Below are positions 36,477 to 49,999 of a DNA stretch of 64,000 nucleotides, piece after piece; positions within the stretch are counted from its first letter, which is position 1, and every line of letters begins with the position of its first letter. The DNA is from Nepenthes gracilis. Its lineage: Eukaryota > Streptophyta > Magnoliopsida > Caryophyllales > Nepenthaceae. A program made the position numbers and the translations under genes. The notes under the pieces are model-generated. The model did no database searches, was not told the DNA's origin, and was given only the letters and a program-made list of their open reading frames with translations. The stretch lies in NCBI GenBank assembly GCA_033239525.1, contig BSYO01000033.1, positions 2,719,501 to 2,783,500 on the forward strand, read 5' to 3'.

Positions 36477-39400
36477 ATGATGGCCCTTGAGCAAGATACC
36501 ACCCCAACCGTCACTATGAGTCCGTCCAATATTAATTATTCTGTTCATGCAGAGCCCTCAGGCTCAGCAAGCTCTGCCGTCAGCCCAAGCATGGAGGATT
36601 CCAGACCCGACCCACAACAAGCAATCCGGGCTCAAATATCCATTTTACATGGATCATTACGACCCGTGACGCTCAAGGTATACCAATTGCTAATTGATGA
36701 ATTGTAGTCTAGTAATGAATGCATTCCTCATCATGCATGCGCCCACATTGATGAGATTTTTCACACACACCTTAATAATGATAGTGAATTAAATGATTAC
36801 AGTTTGAAGATGTGACGTACTCCATAAAGCTAAGCTCCGCAGATAGTAGTATTAGCAATTGGTTCTCTTCGTCTCACCCGACGTTGACCCGAACGGTTCT
36901 CAACGGAGTAACCGGCATAGTCCGACCCGGCGAGCTACTGGCCATGCTGGGACCATCAGGCAGCGGAAAGACGACACTCCTGACAGCGCTGGGGGGTCGG
37001 TTACCGGGAAAATTCTCCGGCAGCATAACCTACAACGGCCACCCATTCTCCAGCTCAATGAAGCGGAAGACCGGCTTCGTAACTCAAGATGACGTGCTTT
37101 ACCCCCATCTCACGGTTATCGAAACCCTAACATACGCCGCGTTGCTGCGGCTGCCGAGCAGCCTGAGCCGCGAATCTAAAATCGAGCAGGCGGAGATGAT
37201 AATCACGGAGCTAGGGTTATTGAGGTGCCGAAACGGCGTCGTCGGAGGGGGGCCGTTGTTTCGGGGTATATCGGGAGGAGAGAGAAAGAGGGTCAGCATA
37301 GGGCTGGAGATGCTGGTGAATCCGAGCCTGCTCCTGCTGGATGAGCCGACGTCGGGGCTTGATTCAACGACGGCGCAGCGAATGGTGGAGACGCTTAGGA
37401 GAGTGGCGCGTGGGGGGAGAACGGTGGTTACGACGATCCATCAGCCTTCGAGTAGGCTGTACAGGTTGTTTGATAAGCTTGTGGTTTTATGCGATGGGTG
37501 GCCCATTTACAGTGGAAGTGCGGGCCGGGCCATGGAGTATTTCGGGTCTATTGGCTACGTACCCGCCTTTAATTTTGTCAGTCCTGCCGATTTTCTGCTC
37601 GATCTCGCTAGTGGTACGTTACTCTCTCTTACTTCCTCTCTAAATTCGACAATAAATAAATGAATAAATATGTGTTGAATAGGAGAAATTTTTTGATATT
37701 TTGTGATTTTTAAAATTAATAAAGAACTAAAACATATAATAACTCCACATAATATTAAGTTCATTTCTTGGCTAACACATAACCTTGCAGTTGGTGTTGT
37801 AACATACATTCTCTTAATCCACTGTTTTCAACATTTATAAATAATTAATATTTTAGGAATATATGTACATTTTAATGTTAATGGGCGTTATAAATAATTA
37901 TATATATTTTAATAATTGACATTTATTAGCTACGATACTCTATACTGTACCGCATAATGTTTTTAGATATAAAATGCTTATTTTTCTTTGTACATGGCTG
38001 ATATATAATTATTATAGTTGAAGTAAGAAAATATTTTAGATTTTAATTTTTTTATAATGATTCGTTTAATAATTCACGAAAGATAATAACCACTTTACAT
38101 ATTATGATAACCCATTTATTTAAATCTTGTGATACAAAATTCCATCCATAAATAAATGGATATCCAAGTACACTAACATCCATTGAAAACCACATCATAC
38201 AATTCAACATTTAGATTAACCATAAAGAAAAGCTAACTCATTCTAACAAAATAAAAAAGAAAAATACAACCAATAATTTTACAATTTTGATTATGATAGT
38301 CCTTGGATTCATTCAGAATCAGAATAAATTCAATTCAAAAAATATATATAAATAGAAATGCATTAGATTAATAGTTGATTTCTACCAAAGGAAAAATTTT
38401 AATAAATTTCTTATGATATATATATATATATATATATACGACCCAAAGTGATAATTCTTTTTCAAAAAAATAGATATCATAATTGATTAGTTACATAAGA
38501 ATAAAAATAATAATAAATCTAAATTTAGTATTATTCAGAATAATATGCCTTCTTATCAATTCATCATTTTTAGTATGTTAACAAAAGGAATGTACAAAAA
38601 ATCATATCTTTCAATATGTTTGATTTTAATAATGTTTGATGTGATTGTATATATCTTAGTTTGAATATTTGTCATATACAATAAAGATAGTAGGTTCGCA
38701 CATAGAGGTGACTAAATAAATAGAGGTTTCTAGAAATGTGCAAGGTAATATGAAATAAAGAGAGCCCCACATTTAACAAAACTTACATGAAAGTTTGAAA
38801 TAAATTTTCAAGTCTTTTCATCTATTTTTTAATGAGTATTTTGATATATTTGACCCTTCAATTCAATGATCTTATACTTTATTAATAGATAACCACTGCT
38901 CTAGTTGGGGGATCTGTTGGGGGATCTTGCGTCTATTTAGAGAAATATGATCATATTTTTTTAATTATTATATAAAAATTTAATAATTATAATTTAAAAT
39001 AAAAAATATTAAAGATAATTATATATTTTTATTCTTTATAATATTAATATATATTAAATATTAAATCATATATGTAAAAAATTAATAAATTTAATTATTT
39101 AGATAATATTATTTAATAATTAAATTTAAATTATTAATTTTTTAAATTAACAGTGTAGTTTAGAATAGCAGGAATTCCACTCCCATATCTCTCTGCTTGA
39201 AAAGATTGCAACGACTCAAAATTTTGAAAAATATTTAAAATATTTTAACATTCAAATTTTATTTTTTTTATTTTATTAGAAACTTAGTTTTATTTCCAAA
39301 AGTAATATTAATAAAAAATATAAATATCACCGATGATATTATGTGTCAGATGATTGCACACACTTGACTATAAAAAACACAAAAATGGAAAAAGAAAAAA

Positions 39401-42400
39401 ATAAAGTAGATAACCATTTAAAATTTTGTTGACATCAAAAAAGTATAATTACATCACATTAAAATAATGTAAAATAGGCCATACGTTTTGCACATCATAG
39501 AAGAATTATTGAAAAATCGTTTAGAATAAACTGAGAGAAATATAAGTATAAAATAAGAGTAAAAGAAAGATTGTCGATTCTGTAAAATATATGGAATTCT
39601 AAAATAAATATTGATTTTGGATTTTTTAATGTGAATTTTGCCATTTGGGTAAAATTTTGCATAAAATAAAATTAATAATTAAACAAAAATTAAGAAACAA
39701 ATTTAAAACCATAAAAGTGGATAACGAAATTTAAAAAATAAATAAATTATTAATTGATTCTTTTAGAAAATATATATATTTTTCATTTTAGTTTAAATTA
39801 ATTTTTAATTTTTCTAGATGTTTTTCAGATATTCACAACTAAATCTGATTTATTTATAACCATAATATCTCTAAAGTTATAGGGATTATAATCAGAATGC
39901 CATTTTTTTCTTGCCATTTTGTGTGATATAAATTCATACATTTCCGATAGTTTTGTATCCATTGAATGAAACACAAATTATTCATCTCAATAAATTAACA
40001 GAATATGCTTTCCATAGGATGACTAGATTGGAAAGGAATTTATAAGCATCTATGTAGTATAAATGAATAATAATATACAGTCTTTTAGGTAGCATGTGAA
40101 AAATACTATACAAAATATTTTAAGAACATCCTTATTATTTTTAAGATATATTTAAATAATATAATATTGGCCCATTTATTTAATTTTATATAAACACATT
40201 AATATTAAATAAAAATAAATAATATGATGTGACATTATGATAAATATTTAAATTGTGTTCCCCTAATATAATCATGAATCGAGCTTGTAGGACAGCCACC
40301 TTAGCAAGGTGATAATTCGAACATAGACAGAACTCCAACAGCTGTAAAGCTTGGTGGGAAAAAATTAAGGGCATGTTTGATTCTTGCTCATATGTCACTT
40401 CAATTTGTTCTCAAAATGGGCAGCAGCACATATAAAGCATGGAGGCTATTCATTCCACATTACGCATTTATTTGCTATTATATAGTTGGTCAGTAAGCTG
40501 CTGTTGTTCCTAATTAATGTAAAATAAAATTTGGTTAAAAATACTGTTAGTTTATGGCCTTGAATTATTTATGATAACAAATAAGAAAACTCAAAATGTG
40601 AGTTTTACCAATAGTTTTTTATCACATTAAATACCTAATGGTCAAAAATTCGAATTTGTTACCAAATATATTGGTTCGCTGTGGATTTGGGGAAGTAGGA
40701 TCCTATTCCTTTTAAGAAGAAGTAGAACATTGCTTCTCTTTATAGGATCATTGGATTAGAATCTAATTGTCAAATTTTAAAAAAATAAAAAATATTAATT
40801 ATATTTATATTTTTAATTTATTTTTTTAAAATATTAATATTTATTAAATGTTAAGTCAAATATTAAAAATATTTTTAATAAAAATAGTTATTCATATGTA
40901 ATTATATAGTGTTTAAATTTTAATTGTTAAATTTTTAAAAGTTGATGGTGTGGATGAAAGAAGCAGGACCCCACTCTGGTTGGCTGCCTGGGAAGCTAAG
41001 AAAAATCCTTCCAAACAATCTTAACCAAACGGCCTCTAAGAGTAACACTAGCTCCTTCCACATCAAAGAGGGAGTTTTTGCAAATTTCCATCTCTATGTG
41101 TTTTTCCTATAATTTTTTTTATATATAAAATATAATAAAATACTTTAATTTTATTTTTTTTCTTGAAGTATTTTTTAGAATCAAGCACGCCCTTAAGGTC
41201 AAAATTTAGCAAAATTCATTGATTATTGAACTACTCTTGCTTTAATCAACGTTAGGCTTTTGTCATGATTCTCTCAATATTGGCCTGGTAGAATTCATTT
41301 TTAAAGTGTTGTTCTCAAGGTAAGTCTAATATTTGATAGGACCATAACAAAATCAGCCTTCTAAGCCATTACGACTTATATTTATATTCATTCGGGACAT
41401 TGTTCAACACGTACTGTCTGCTATATGTAATTTTCATGCTTCAAATGAATTCTGGCATTGTCCTATCTGCAGTCATCTTCTTCCATGAAAACTCATTTAA
41501 CATATAGATTTACCTTAAATTTATATGATGTAGGTATCACCTCAGACTCCAAGCAGGAAGATCACCATGAACTTCATGGAAGGTCGGAGCAGCATGATGA
41601 TTCGAACTCAACTAAGCAGTCGATAATATCGTCCTATAGAAAGAATCTCTATCCTGTCTTGAAGGCCGAGATTCAGAAAAATTACCAAGGCCAAATCCAT
41701 GCTCTGAAAACATCATTAACAAGTAATTAAGCTTTAAGTCAGAATCATTTTATTTATTTATTTTTTAATTATAATGTATCGTTTTCGCATGAAATTCTGG
41801 ACACGGGAAGTATAGTTCTGAATTAAATATATATTACGCATGCAGATAATGAGAGTCGATGGATGACTACCTGGTGGGAGCAATTTAAGGTGTTGCTAAA
41901 AAGGGGTTTGAAAGAAAGGAGACATGAATCATATTCGGGTTTGCGGATCTTTCAAGTCATATCAGTTTCGGTTCTTTCGGGCCTTCTCTGGTGGCATTCT
42001 GATACTGAACGTATTCAAGATCAAGTAACTTCACTATATTCCATCTTTATGTAACAGATAAATGTTTGGGTAGACCTTTCAATTTGATATATTATCATAT
42101 GATGCGATATCTAATTAATCTTATATTATAAGACTATATAGAAATAAATAGATAGATGTAACATGTTAAAATGATTATTTAAAAAGTGTATAAACGATTG
42201 TTATGTGATATTATTGTTTTATTTATCTATGTCTATATATTTGGTCACGTGATATTTTATTTATTCATTTATATTAACAATCCATATAAAATTAAATGGA
42301 ATGATATGATACCATGCTAGAATTAGTATATAGAGAGTGGCTCTATAGCATTACAATTTCATGTATGTATGTAAACATATACACTAGCGGTAATATGATT

Positions 42401-43214
42401 TCTCATATGTCTTCCCGTGCTAAATCAATGGGCTCACAGGATAATAGAAGATGAATGTGATGTCGGATCAAATTAATGTAAGAGGTGTGTTTGTATAATA
42501 TAGATATATATACATATATTTCTCTAAGCACAAGAAAGCATGCTAATTTCACTGCCTTTTGATCAACAGGTGGGACTTCTATTCTTCTTCTCCATATTTT
42601 GGGGCTTCTTCCCACTATTCAACGCCATATTTGCCTTCCCTCAAGAGCGTCCAATGTTGACGAGAGAGCGTGCCTCAAGCATGTACCGTCTCTCCTCCTA
42701 CTACTTTGCTCGAACTGCTGGCGACTTGCCCATGGAGCTCATTCTCCCAACCGCCTTTGTGACCATCACATATTGGATGGGTGGCCTCAAGCCCTGCCCC
42801 TTAACCTTCCTACTAACCCTCTTAGTCATCCTTTACAACGTGCTAGTCGCCCAAGGCCTAGGACTAGCGCTAGGGGCTATCCTCAAGGACGCAAAACAGG
42901 CCACAACCTTAGCTTCCGTGACCATGCTCGTTTTCTTACTCGCTAGCGGATACTACATTCAGCATATCCCGGCCTTCATAGCTTGGCTCAAATACTTCTC
43001 CTTCAGTCACTATTGCTACAAGCTCCTCATTGGGGTCCAGTACACAGGAAACGAGTACTACGAGTGTGGGGTGAAAATGAAATGCCGGGTGTCAGATTTT
43101 TCGGGGATCAAGTTTCTTGGTATTGATAATTTGGGATATGATGTCGCTGCTTTGACTATAATGTTGGTGGGATATAGGCTTTTGGCTTATGCAGCACTGA
43201 GAATCAACCATTAA
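36477..43214 (+). CDS. ABCG21: ABCG half-size transporter, ABCG21-like, five exons
   Basis: A half-size ABC exporter of the plant WBC/ABCG group, expected to dimerise in a membrane. Exons: 36477-36677, 36803-37613, 41534-41722, 41846-42024 and 42570-43214, all with GT-AG borders. The joined frame is 2025 bp, 674 residues, about the length of Arabidopsis ABCG21. The reverse (ABCG) order is seen, ATPase domain first: Walker A GPSGSGKT (117-124), Q-loop Gln162, signature SGGERKR (224-230), Walker B LLLLDEP (243-249) and switch His280, all intact. A linker starting GITSDSKQ (338-345) with [17 protein letters not shown] is diagnostic of ABCG21. The membrane domain follows, from about [18 protein letters not shown] (exon 4) through [17 protein letters not shown] and four further hydrophobic segments, ending [15 protein letters not shown] at 36477 (or the adjacent 36480) is the only ATG start in this frame; the upstream extension opens with TTG. 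The substrate is unknown; the ABCG9/14/21 group includes cytokinin and sterol-related transporters. Intron 2 is unusually long (3.9 kb). Confidence 0.93.
37614..41533 (+). other. Intron 2 of the ABCG21-like gene (3920 bp)
   Basis: It has a gtacgt donor and a gatgtag acceptor in phase 1. The content is AT-rich. A (TA)n tract lies at 38416-38438. Two blocks (about 38890-39180 and 40690-40980) have an AT-rich core with GC-richer shoulders, like the block at 7880-8190, and may be miniature transposons that lengthened the intron. No LTR, coding ORF or RNA gene was recognised. Confidence 0.75.
42025..42569 (+). other. Intron 4 of the ABCG21-like gene
   Basis: A 545-bp, phase-0 intron between the DQ and VGLLFFF codons, with donor gtaact and acceptor tcaacag. 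An in-frame ATG at 42540 lies inside the intron and is not a start. Confidence 0.85.
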
Positions 43215-43465
43215 CAGGTTGTGGCTAGTTGTTTGCTAATGTGATATTAACGGGAAGAGCAGAAAAATGAGGTGAAAAAAGGGTGCTAGCAACGTTTATA
43301 AAAGGTTTAAATTTGCTGACAATTAACCCAGTTTAAGATATTTTGAAGAAGTTTGTGTGATATTGGTCTTCGATTGTTGATCTAAGTATGAACTACAACG
43401 ATCGGAGGCTGAAGAATTCAGCATGAAGATCATACGATTCAAATATAAGGACCAGATCATGTATC

Positions 43466-43471
43466 AATAAA
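43466..43471 (+). terminator. Poly(A) signal of the ABCG21-like gene
   Basis: AATAAA lies 252 bases after the stop codon, with a T-rich stretch near 43540-43625. This gives a 3' UTR of about 270-300 bases. Confidence 0.5.
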
Positions 43472-43499
43472 TAACAAATGTCATGTGGTATAAATTGTT

Positions 43500-46400
43500 A
43501 AATAGATGGGGTGATCTTTGTGCTAACTACTTAAATGATTATTTTAGTTTATTTATGATTCATTTTTTATGAATGATCGCTTGATGGTTACGATTAAGAA
43601 ATCTTACCATTCTTTTTTTTTTTTAAGTAATTAATGTGCTTTAAAATAAAATGAAAACTTATACAAGAAAATTATAAAATTTGAATATAGGAAAACTCAA
43701 CCCTAAAACTATCTAAATTTTAGTAGTCGCTTAAGATGAATGACCAAATTTAAAAAAATACATTATGAAATTTCACAAAAACTAAGAAACAAAATAAAGC
43801 ATTGTCAAATAAATATTCAACACAAGATTACCACGAGCATCAACCATATGAGCAAGCAGCCCCTTTACCATTCATGAGTCTCGGAGCAATGTTAGACATT
43901 AGAGGAAACCCCACTTCCTCCACATAAGAATATGAGGGGAGTTAAAGGCAAAGTAATAAATTTGTTTCCAATGCAAAAGGCCATTGACTCCACCACATGT
44001 TTAGAATCAGGAATTTACAAATCGTTAAAAATAATATTATTTCTGACCTTCTTTATAAAAAAAAATAGTTACTGTCATTAATAATTTAAAAATTATTCTT
44101 AATAAATATAATTATTTTTTATATTGAGAAGAGTCTAAAAATTTTAGAAAAAATTTTACGACAAAGTTGATTGATCTAAAATTTTATAGGTATTCAAATC
44201 ATTATTTTAGTTTATGAGATTGAGAAATTGTGTAAATCACTTCATGATATTAACAAATTTAAACCTTTTTAGGGTCAATTTTAAAATACTTATAAATTTA
44301 AAAATATTAATTTATGTGATAAAAAACTAAAATAATGCCCATCCTCAAAGGGAATAACCTCGTAGATGGATTATTGGGTAATACTATACATGTTTGCCAA
44401 ATTAAAACATTACCCTTGTGTGCCATGGCATTATCGTCACACATTAGAATTTTCTTTAAGTCATAAATTGAGCTATTCCCACTTACATTTTTGCTATTTT
44501 ACTATGTTAATTAAATTGTTAGAGTAAACCGATCCAGTGCACTTATAACAACCACCGTCCTTGTGACCATATCAAAATAGCTATCAACAGAGTTTGCACG
44601 CAACTCAGTAGCATATTGCCACCACCATTTCAACATAACCACCACCAACCTTTCTTCCAAGACCAATATCTTACTTCTACCACTGCAAAGGAAGTCTAAA
44701 AAATGGTCAAATTGAAAACTCAAATCCATGCCATCAAAATTGGACCAAAAAGGTAACAAAATCACTCGATTTCAACTTAAAATCATGTATTTTTTTTGAA
44801 TTTTTATTTGATTTTAAATTGTCAATTTTTAATTTAACAGTTGTTTAATCTAACAATTGATATATATATATATATATATATTTGGGTTAGAATCTAACAA
44901 AATTTTGTCTTTATTTTTTTATTATACAATTTGAGCAAAAACATTTAATAAATTGGTAAGAATTCATAAACCCCCTAAGCATCCTTTAATCCAAAATTTG
45001 GACTCTAAACCTAAAGCCACAGCTCTATGCTTTCTTTTTTAGTTATTTCATTTTGCTGGCTACCTCACTAGAGCCTATGGCACACGGGACCCTACTCTAC
45101 ATCCTCTCTTTTCTTCATTTTGTGATGTTCTCCACTCTAATCATATCCACCATGCATCAAGCTCCAGCACCTTCCTTGCTCCCTATCTTTTAGAAGAGTA
45201 ATTAAGTTTTCAATACTTTGTCAATCCGGTCAAGACACATTCATACCACAATATCTCTATGTTACTAGTCGATAGTTGCTTGTAATATGCCAACACTTCC
45301 ACCGCTCTAAATCCTAACTCCGCTGCTCCCATGCTCAAATAGACTATTTTTAATGGCTTATCTTATCAAATGCCTTGCTCTGACATTTACATTTTTTGTT
45401 GATCGGTTTTTAAATTTTTAATTTTTATTACATATTTTATAAAGATTTGAGTCGATATTATTTGGACCTTAGACAATGAGAATATAAAATAATCATAACT
45501 TATAATTCATATAAGGATCATGACATTGTATAAAATTTATTAGTTAATTCTATAATATTTATAAAAAAATAATCTTCTAGATTATGGTTAAATTCGCTCT
45601 AGTTTAACCTTCAATATAACAAACCAACCCAATCATAAATTTTAAGACAATCCCCTCACACCCATGCCATCCTTACATATAGTACTTAACCTAAAGCAGT
45701 GTACCAATTTAAGACCTTGCCGTAACAAATTATATGCCCAAAAGTACTCAACTCCATAATTCATGGTTTCTCAACAACAAGCTCGAGGTACATATTAAAA
45801 CATTAAAAGCCTGTGATTCTCCATATAAACTCTTCCTAGTCCAAAACTCTCACAAAAGTCAAGCCCATTAATCAGAAATAGTGATAAAAAAAGGTAAGCT
45901 AAAAATAAAATGAGTAAAAAAATAACAATACAATAAATATAGATATAATAAATATATGATAAAGAATCATGAACAATTGACAAATATCTCAAATGTCAAC
46001 AATAACCTTACCAATAAAGAAAAATCAATAAAGGCTGTTTTATACTCTATATCGGTAATTTAAAGTCATACTCTACAATTTAAATTCGTGAATAAGTTGT
46101 TTGTAGATCTTCCAATAGATTAGACTTTGCCCACTATCAATACCTGTGGAATAAATTATAAATAACTTTATCTTAATAAATTATAACATGTCATACTATC
46201 TATATTTTTTGTTAATTTTTTATAATTATTTTTTTAAATAAATGTGAAAAGATCTCTATGAAATAACATATTTTTAAAGAAGCAAAACAAATTTTTACGT
46301 ACTAAAGTATAGAAATTTTATATGATTTTTTAAGAAATCTTGAACATACAAGAGGATTCTTCAATATTTTTACCAAAAATAAAAACATGTAAGAAATTTT

Positions 46401-47807
46401 TTTTAATAATTTTAAAATTTTAACAGTTTTTATAAACAATGAATAAATATCAATCAGGGTTAACTATTTAGATTTATTAACTGATTGATTATTAGGTATT
46501 TTGATCTTTTATATTACTAATAGTCCGGCCATTTAGCTATTTGGTTGTTAAATCAGTTTTCTTTTTGATGCGATTTTAACAATTTGACTTATTCATCTAT
46601 TTTCAAAAATTTTTAGACTGTGAACCCTATAGATTAGTGGGTCAAATTGATTTTATCTTAAATTGTACCCAATAAATTTATATATAAATTATAGATGAAA
46701 TTTTTTCAAAAGTGAACTCCTAAAAACCCCCCATTAAAATTCTTTATAAGCTAGCTTGAAATTTTCAAACTAATCAATTTTTTTTTTTTGCAGGTTATAG
46801 GGAAGTGATTTTAGGAGCCTTCATAAATTATAATAATTTTCAGATTTACCATTGCAAAGTATGAATAATAAATTATACACAACTATTCTTTGCTCAAAAA
46901 GTTAGAAGCTCCAAAAAAAAAAAAAAGTAATTCAATTTGACTGGTCCATCTACATCTTACCTTTTTTTTTTATGTGTGGTCTATTTAAATATAAAAATAT
47001 TTGAAAAATTAAAAATTAAGATAAGCTTTTTAAAAATATATCTGAACATAGAAAATATATATATATATATATACATATACAAATAAATTATAAATGAATT
47101 ATAGATTTTTGGCACATTTCCAAGATCACGTCTCTCTGCATTTATGAATGTTTTTTAGGCTTTATTTAATCGACTACAATTTTTCAAAAATATATTTAAA
47201 ACTTGGTGGCGGAGTAAACGTAATATCTTACGTCCTTGCCGTTGTCTACTCATTATTGAACTGAGAACGAATGGTCATTCACGTTTATTTTAGCATCTTA
47301 CCCATCAAGAAAATATTATTTTACATCTTTTAATGTCTGATGCATATAAAAAAACAAACCTTTAAAAAGATATTTTTCTGATGGAGACGCCGTTTTCAAG
47401 ATAAAGCTGAACAATCTATTATTTAACAGCAAATATGACACCATTGACCTCCCCCGACCCTGGCCAACTGCTGAAGTTATTGAAGCCAGACAGTGTTAAA
47501 TAAATTGAACAATTGATTGCCGATGTTATGGTAAGGTTTAGTCCAATGGTATGGTAAGGTCTGTCCATGAAAAAAGCATTGGGTCATGTATAATAAAATT
47601 AACACTTTGGACCGTGTCAGGTCGTGCGGTGAAAGTCCCATAATTTGTTTTTCTAACTTTTACCCAAATAGTCATGCAACTCTCCTCCCCCACACAACAC
47701 TCTCTTTCTCTCTCTACTGTCTCTCCGCTCTCTTTATTATCTATTTTTAATTGTATAAAGTGAAAATAGTGTGATATTTATTAATATATTTATATGAATT
47801 TTATTAT
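43500..47807. other. Intergenic DNA downstream of the ABCG21-like gene
   Basis: No gene was recognised. GC-richer stretches at 44520-44720 and 44990-45340 have only short ORFs without known similarity. (TA)n runs lie at about 44860-44881 and 47056-47074. A CT-rich tract (ctctctttctctctctactgtctctc) is at 47697-47728. Confidence 0.45.
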
Positions 47808-49995
47808 TGTTATGTCCCAAATTTTGATTCCGTAATTAAAAATTATCCAATTAGCCATCTATTTAATATTGGACGTGAATTTTACGTCGATATCTCTACC
47901 GACCATGATAAAATAAATTAAATCATGCACAGGATCTAACATAAGTACCATGTCTCATGTGGCTCAAATACCAATTCAACTCTGACATTAAACTTACGTA
48001 AGGAACTTGTCTGACATCAAAATTAGAGTAATATAATATGTGAAAAAAAAAAAATTTCATAATCTCTATTACCCAACCGAACTGAGAAAAATATAACTAC
48101 ATCTACTTGACATTACTTAAGCCCACATATGACATCCAGTTACAAACCATAACAAATTAACATTCATATAACTGATGACCAATCTACAAAATACCTACTA
48201 TATATTGTCTGAAACTAGATTTAAAGCTAGAATACAATATTAAACAAGATAACCACTATTCGGAATCTAAAATACAATATTGGATGTGTTATAAATCAAA
48301 TTCTAAACTCTTCTAATAACTATTCTGCAGTCCTAATTATCTAGACCTCTTATAGGAAGGAGTTAATAAAATAGAAATAAGAGAGTAAGCTAAAAGATCA
48401 ATAAAGTATATATAACTTAACAATTAAACATATAAACTTTGTATTAAAAATATATCAAAGAATCAATACATCATATTTTAATAAAATGCCATGAGATTTC
48501 ATAACAATTTCAAATTACCTTATATATGATTTTCATATTTATCTATCATGTTATTACTCAATATATGCCATTCAATCATGCTAAAATATGAATTTTATTA
48601 GGAACTATCAACTAAAGAAATAGACAATCAAAGCTCGATTTATATTTATTTTTGCACAATTAAATATCATATGCTAGCATTTAAGATCCACAGATGAGTT
48701 GTCATATATATAATCTCATAAATGGGGGCAAACATTACTTTTCACCCCTGAATGGTAGGTTCGAAACTTGATATACCATTATAATGTAATAAGATATACC
48801 ATAATATATTACCCGTTGAAATTTAACTATGGTCAAATGCATATTTTCAGAAAAATTTTATATTTTTTTTCATACTTATTAATTTTCTCTATTATGGAGA
48901 AAATTATCATAATTTTTTATATAATTATAAAGTTTTCTTTTAAATATTCATACTTAAACTTTTACAAAAATGTTGTCATGGTAAATTTCAAAGTATGGAA
49001 TGTAAATTAGTATGATAATTTAGGAAAGTTCAGCATTATGCGACAACAGTGCATAATTTAACAAATATAATGGATTTTACTAAATTTTAAATCATATACT
49101 TCAGTAAAAGTTGAGGATCTTACTGAATTTATGGAAATATATAGAGTATATTTTCATAAATTGAGATGCAAAATTGTTCTTATTAAAATATTACAGAGGA
49201 ATTTAGCAAACAATTCATTTTATGGCTAAATATATAGAGAAATTGTATAGGTTTCTAGAATATTTAGTATATAATTTAACATGCAAGAACTCAAACTGGA
49301 TGCTTTATAATCAAACAAGAATATTAAGTACAAATTTCAGACATACAAATGCATAATATTAAATTTTTAGACATGCATAAAAGTGCATTTGCAGAAAATA
49401 GGTCAATTATACTATATACTTGAGTTTAGATATGATTTTCATGTATTTTTACAACAATATGATGAAAAATGTACATGTATACTAAATATAAATATCATAA
49501 ATTTAAAATTTTATCATGTATAAATATTAGGATAAGAAATGTCAAGAAATTTGATAAAGCATAACAATAAGAGAAGAAAAATTTAGAATGCATTTACCTT
49601 AATTCCAAATTACTAAAATTCAAACATTGATTCACTAAATTTGAACGGTTTTGGCCTTCTTTCTCTTCTTTTTTCTCTTCTCGTTATGTCCTTTTTTTTC
49701 TTCTCTCAAAACTGTTCAAAGAAATGATATAAATTAACCGAATGTCCTCTTATATACTAAGTGGCACCCGAACACCTCTCAGGCGCGCATCAAGTGCCAT
49801 GCCATTGGACTACAGTGCTTGAGAGCTATTGGGGCAAACCTCGAGCGTGGAGCTATTGTCACAACATACTCAAGTGTGCATCTAGTGCCACACCATTTGA
49901 TTCCAGTGCTTGAGCACTGTTCGGGTGCTCCTTAAGCATGGAGCTACTGTCACAATACACTCAAACATATTTCGAGTGTATATCAAGCGTGTACA
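47808..49995 (-). mobile_element. Probable solo LTR, minus strand
   Basis: On the minus strand the block starts TGTACACGC (plus end 49995) and ends CCCAAAATTTGGGACATAACA-like (plus start 47808, tgttatgtcccaaa). The 2188 bp are flanked by TTAT on both sides, a weak 4-bp target duplicate in AT-rich DNA. On the minus strand, tandem 91-bp repeats with ctcgagc and cttgagc motifs precede a TATA box (agtatataagagg, about 49747-49759) and a purine-rich leader, as in other LTRs of the window. The superfamily is not certain; the ending resembles Gypsy chromovirus LTRs. Confidence 0.5.
49785..49966. repeat. Tandem duplication, two 91-bp units
   Basis: The unit from gcgcatcaagtgccatgcca recurs from 49876 as gtgcatctagtgccacacca. 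Both copies carry agtgcttgag and tggagctattgtcacaa-type landmarks. The copies lie just upstream of the minus-strand TATA box, so they form the proximal U3 of the LTR. Confidence 0.7.
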
Positions 49996-49999
49996 TTAT

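Noticed and set aside
44511..44765. 84-codon minus-strand ORF in a GC-richer patch
   Set aside because: No recognisable domain, splice partner or homologous motif. It could be a remnant, but nothing supports a gene.
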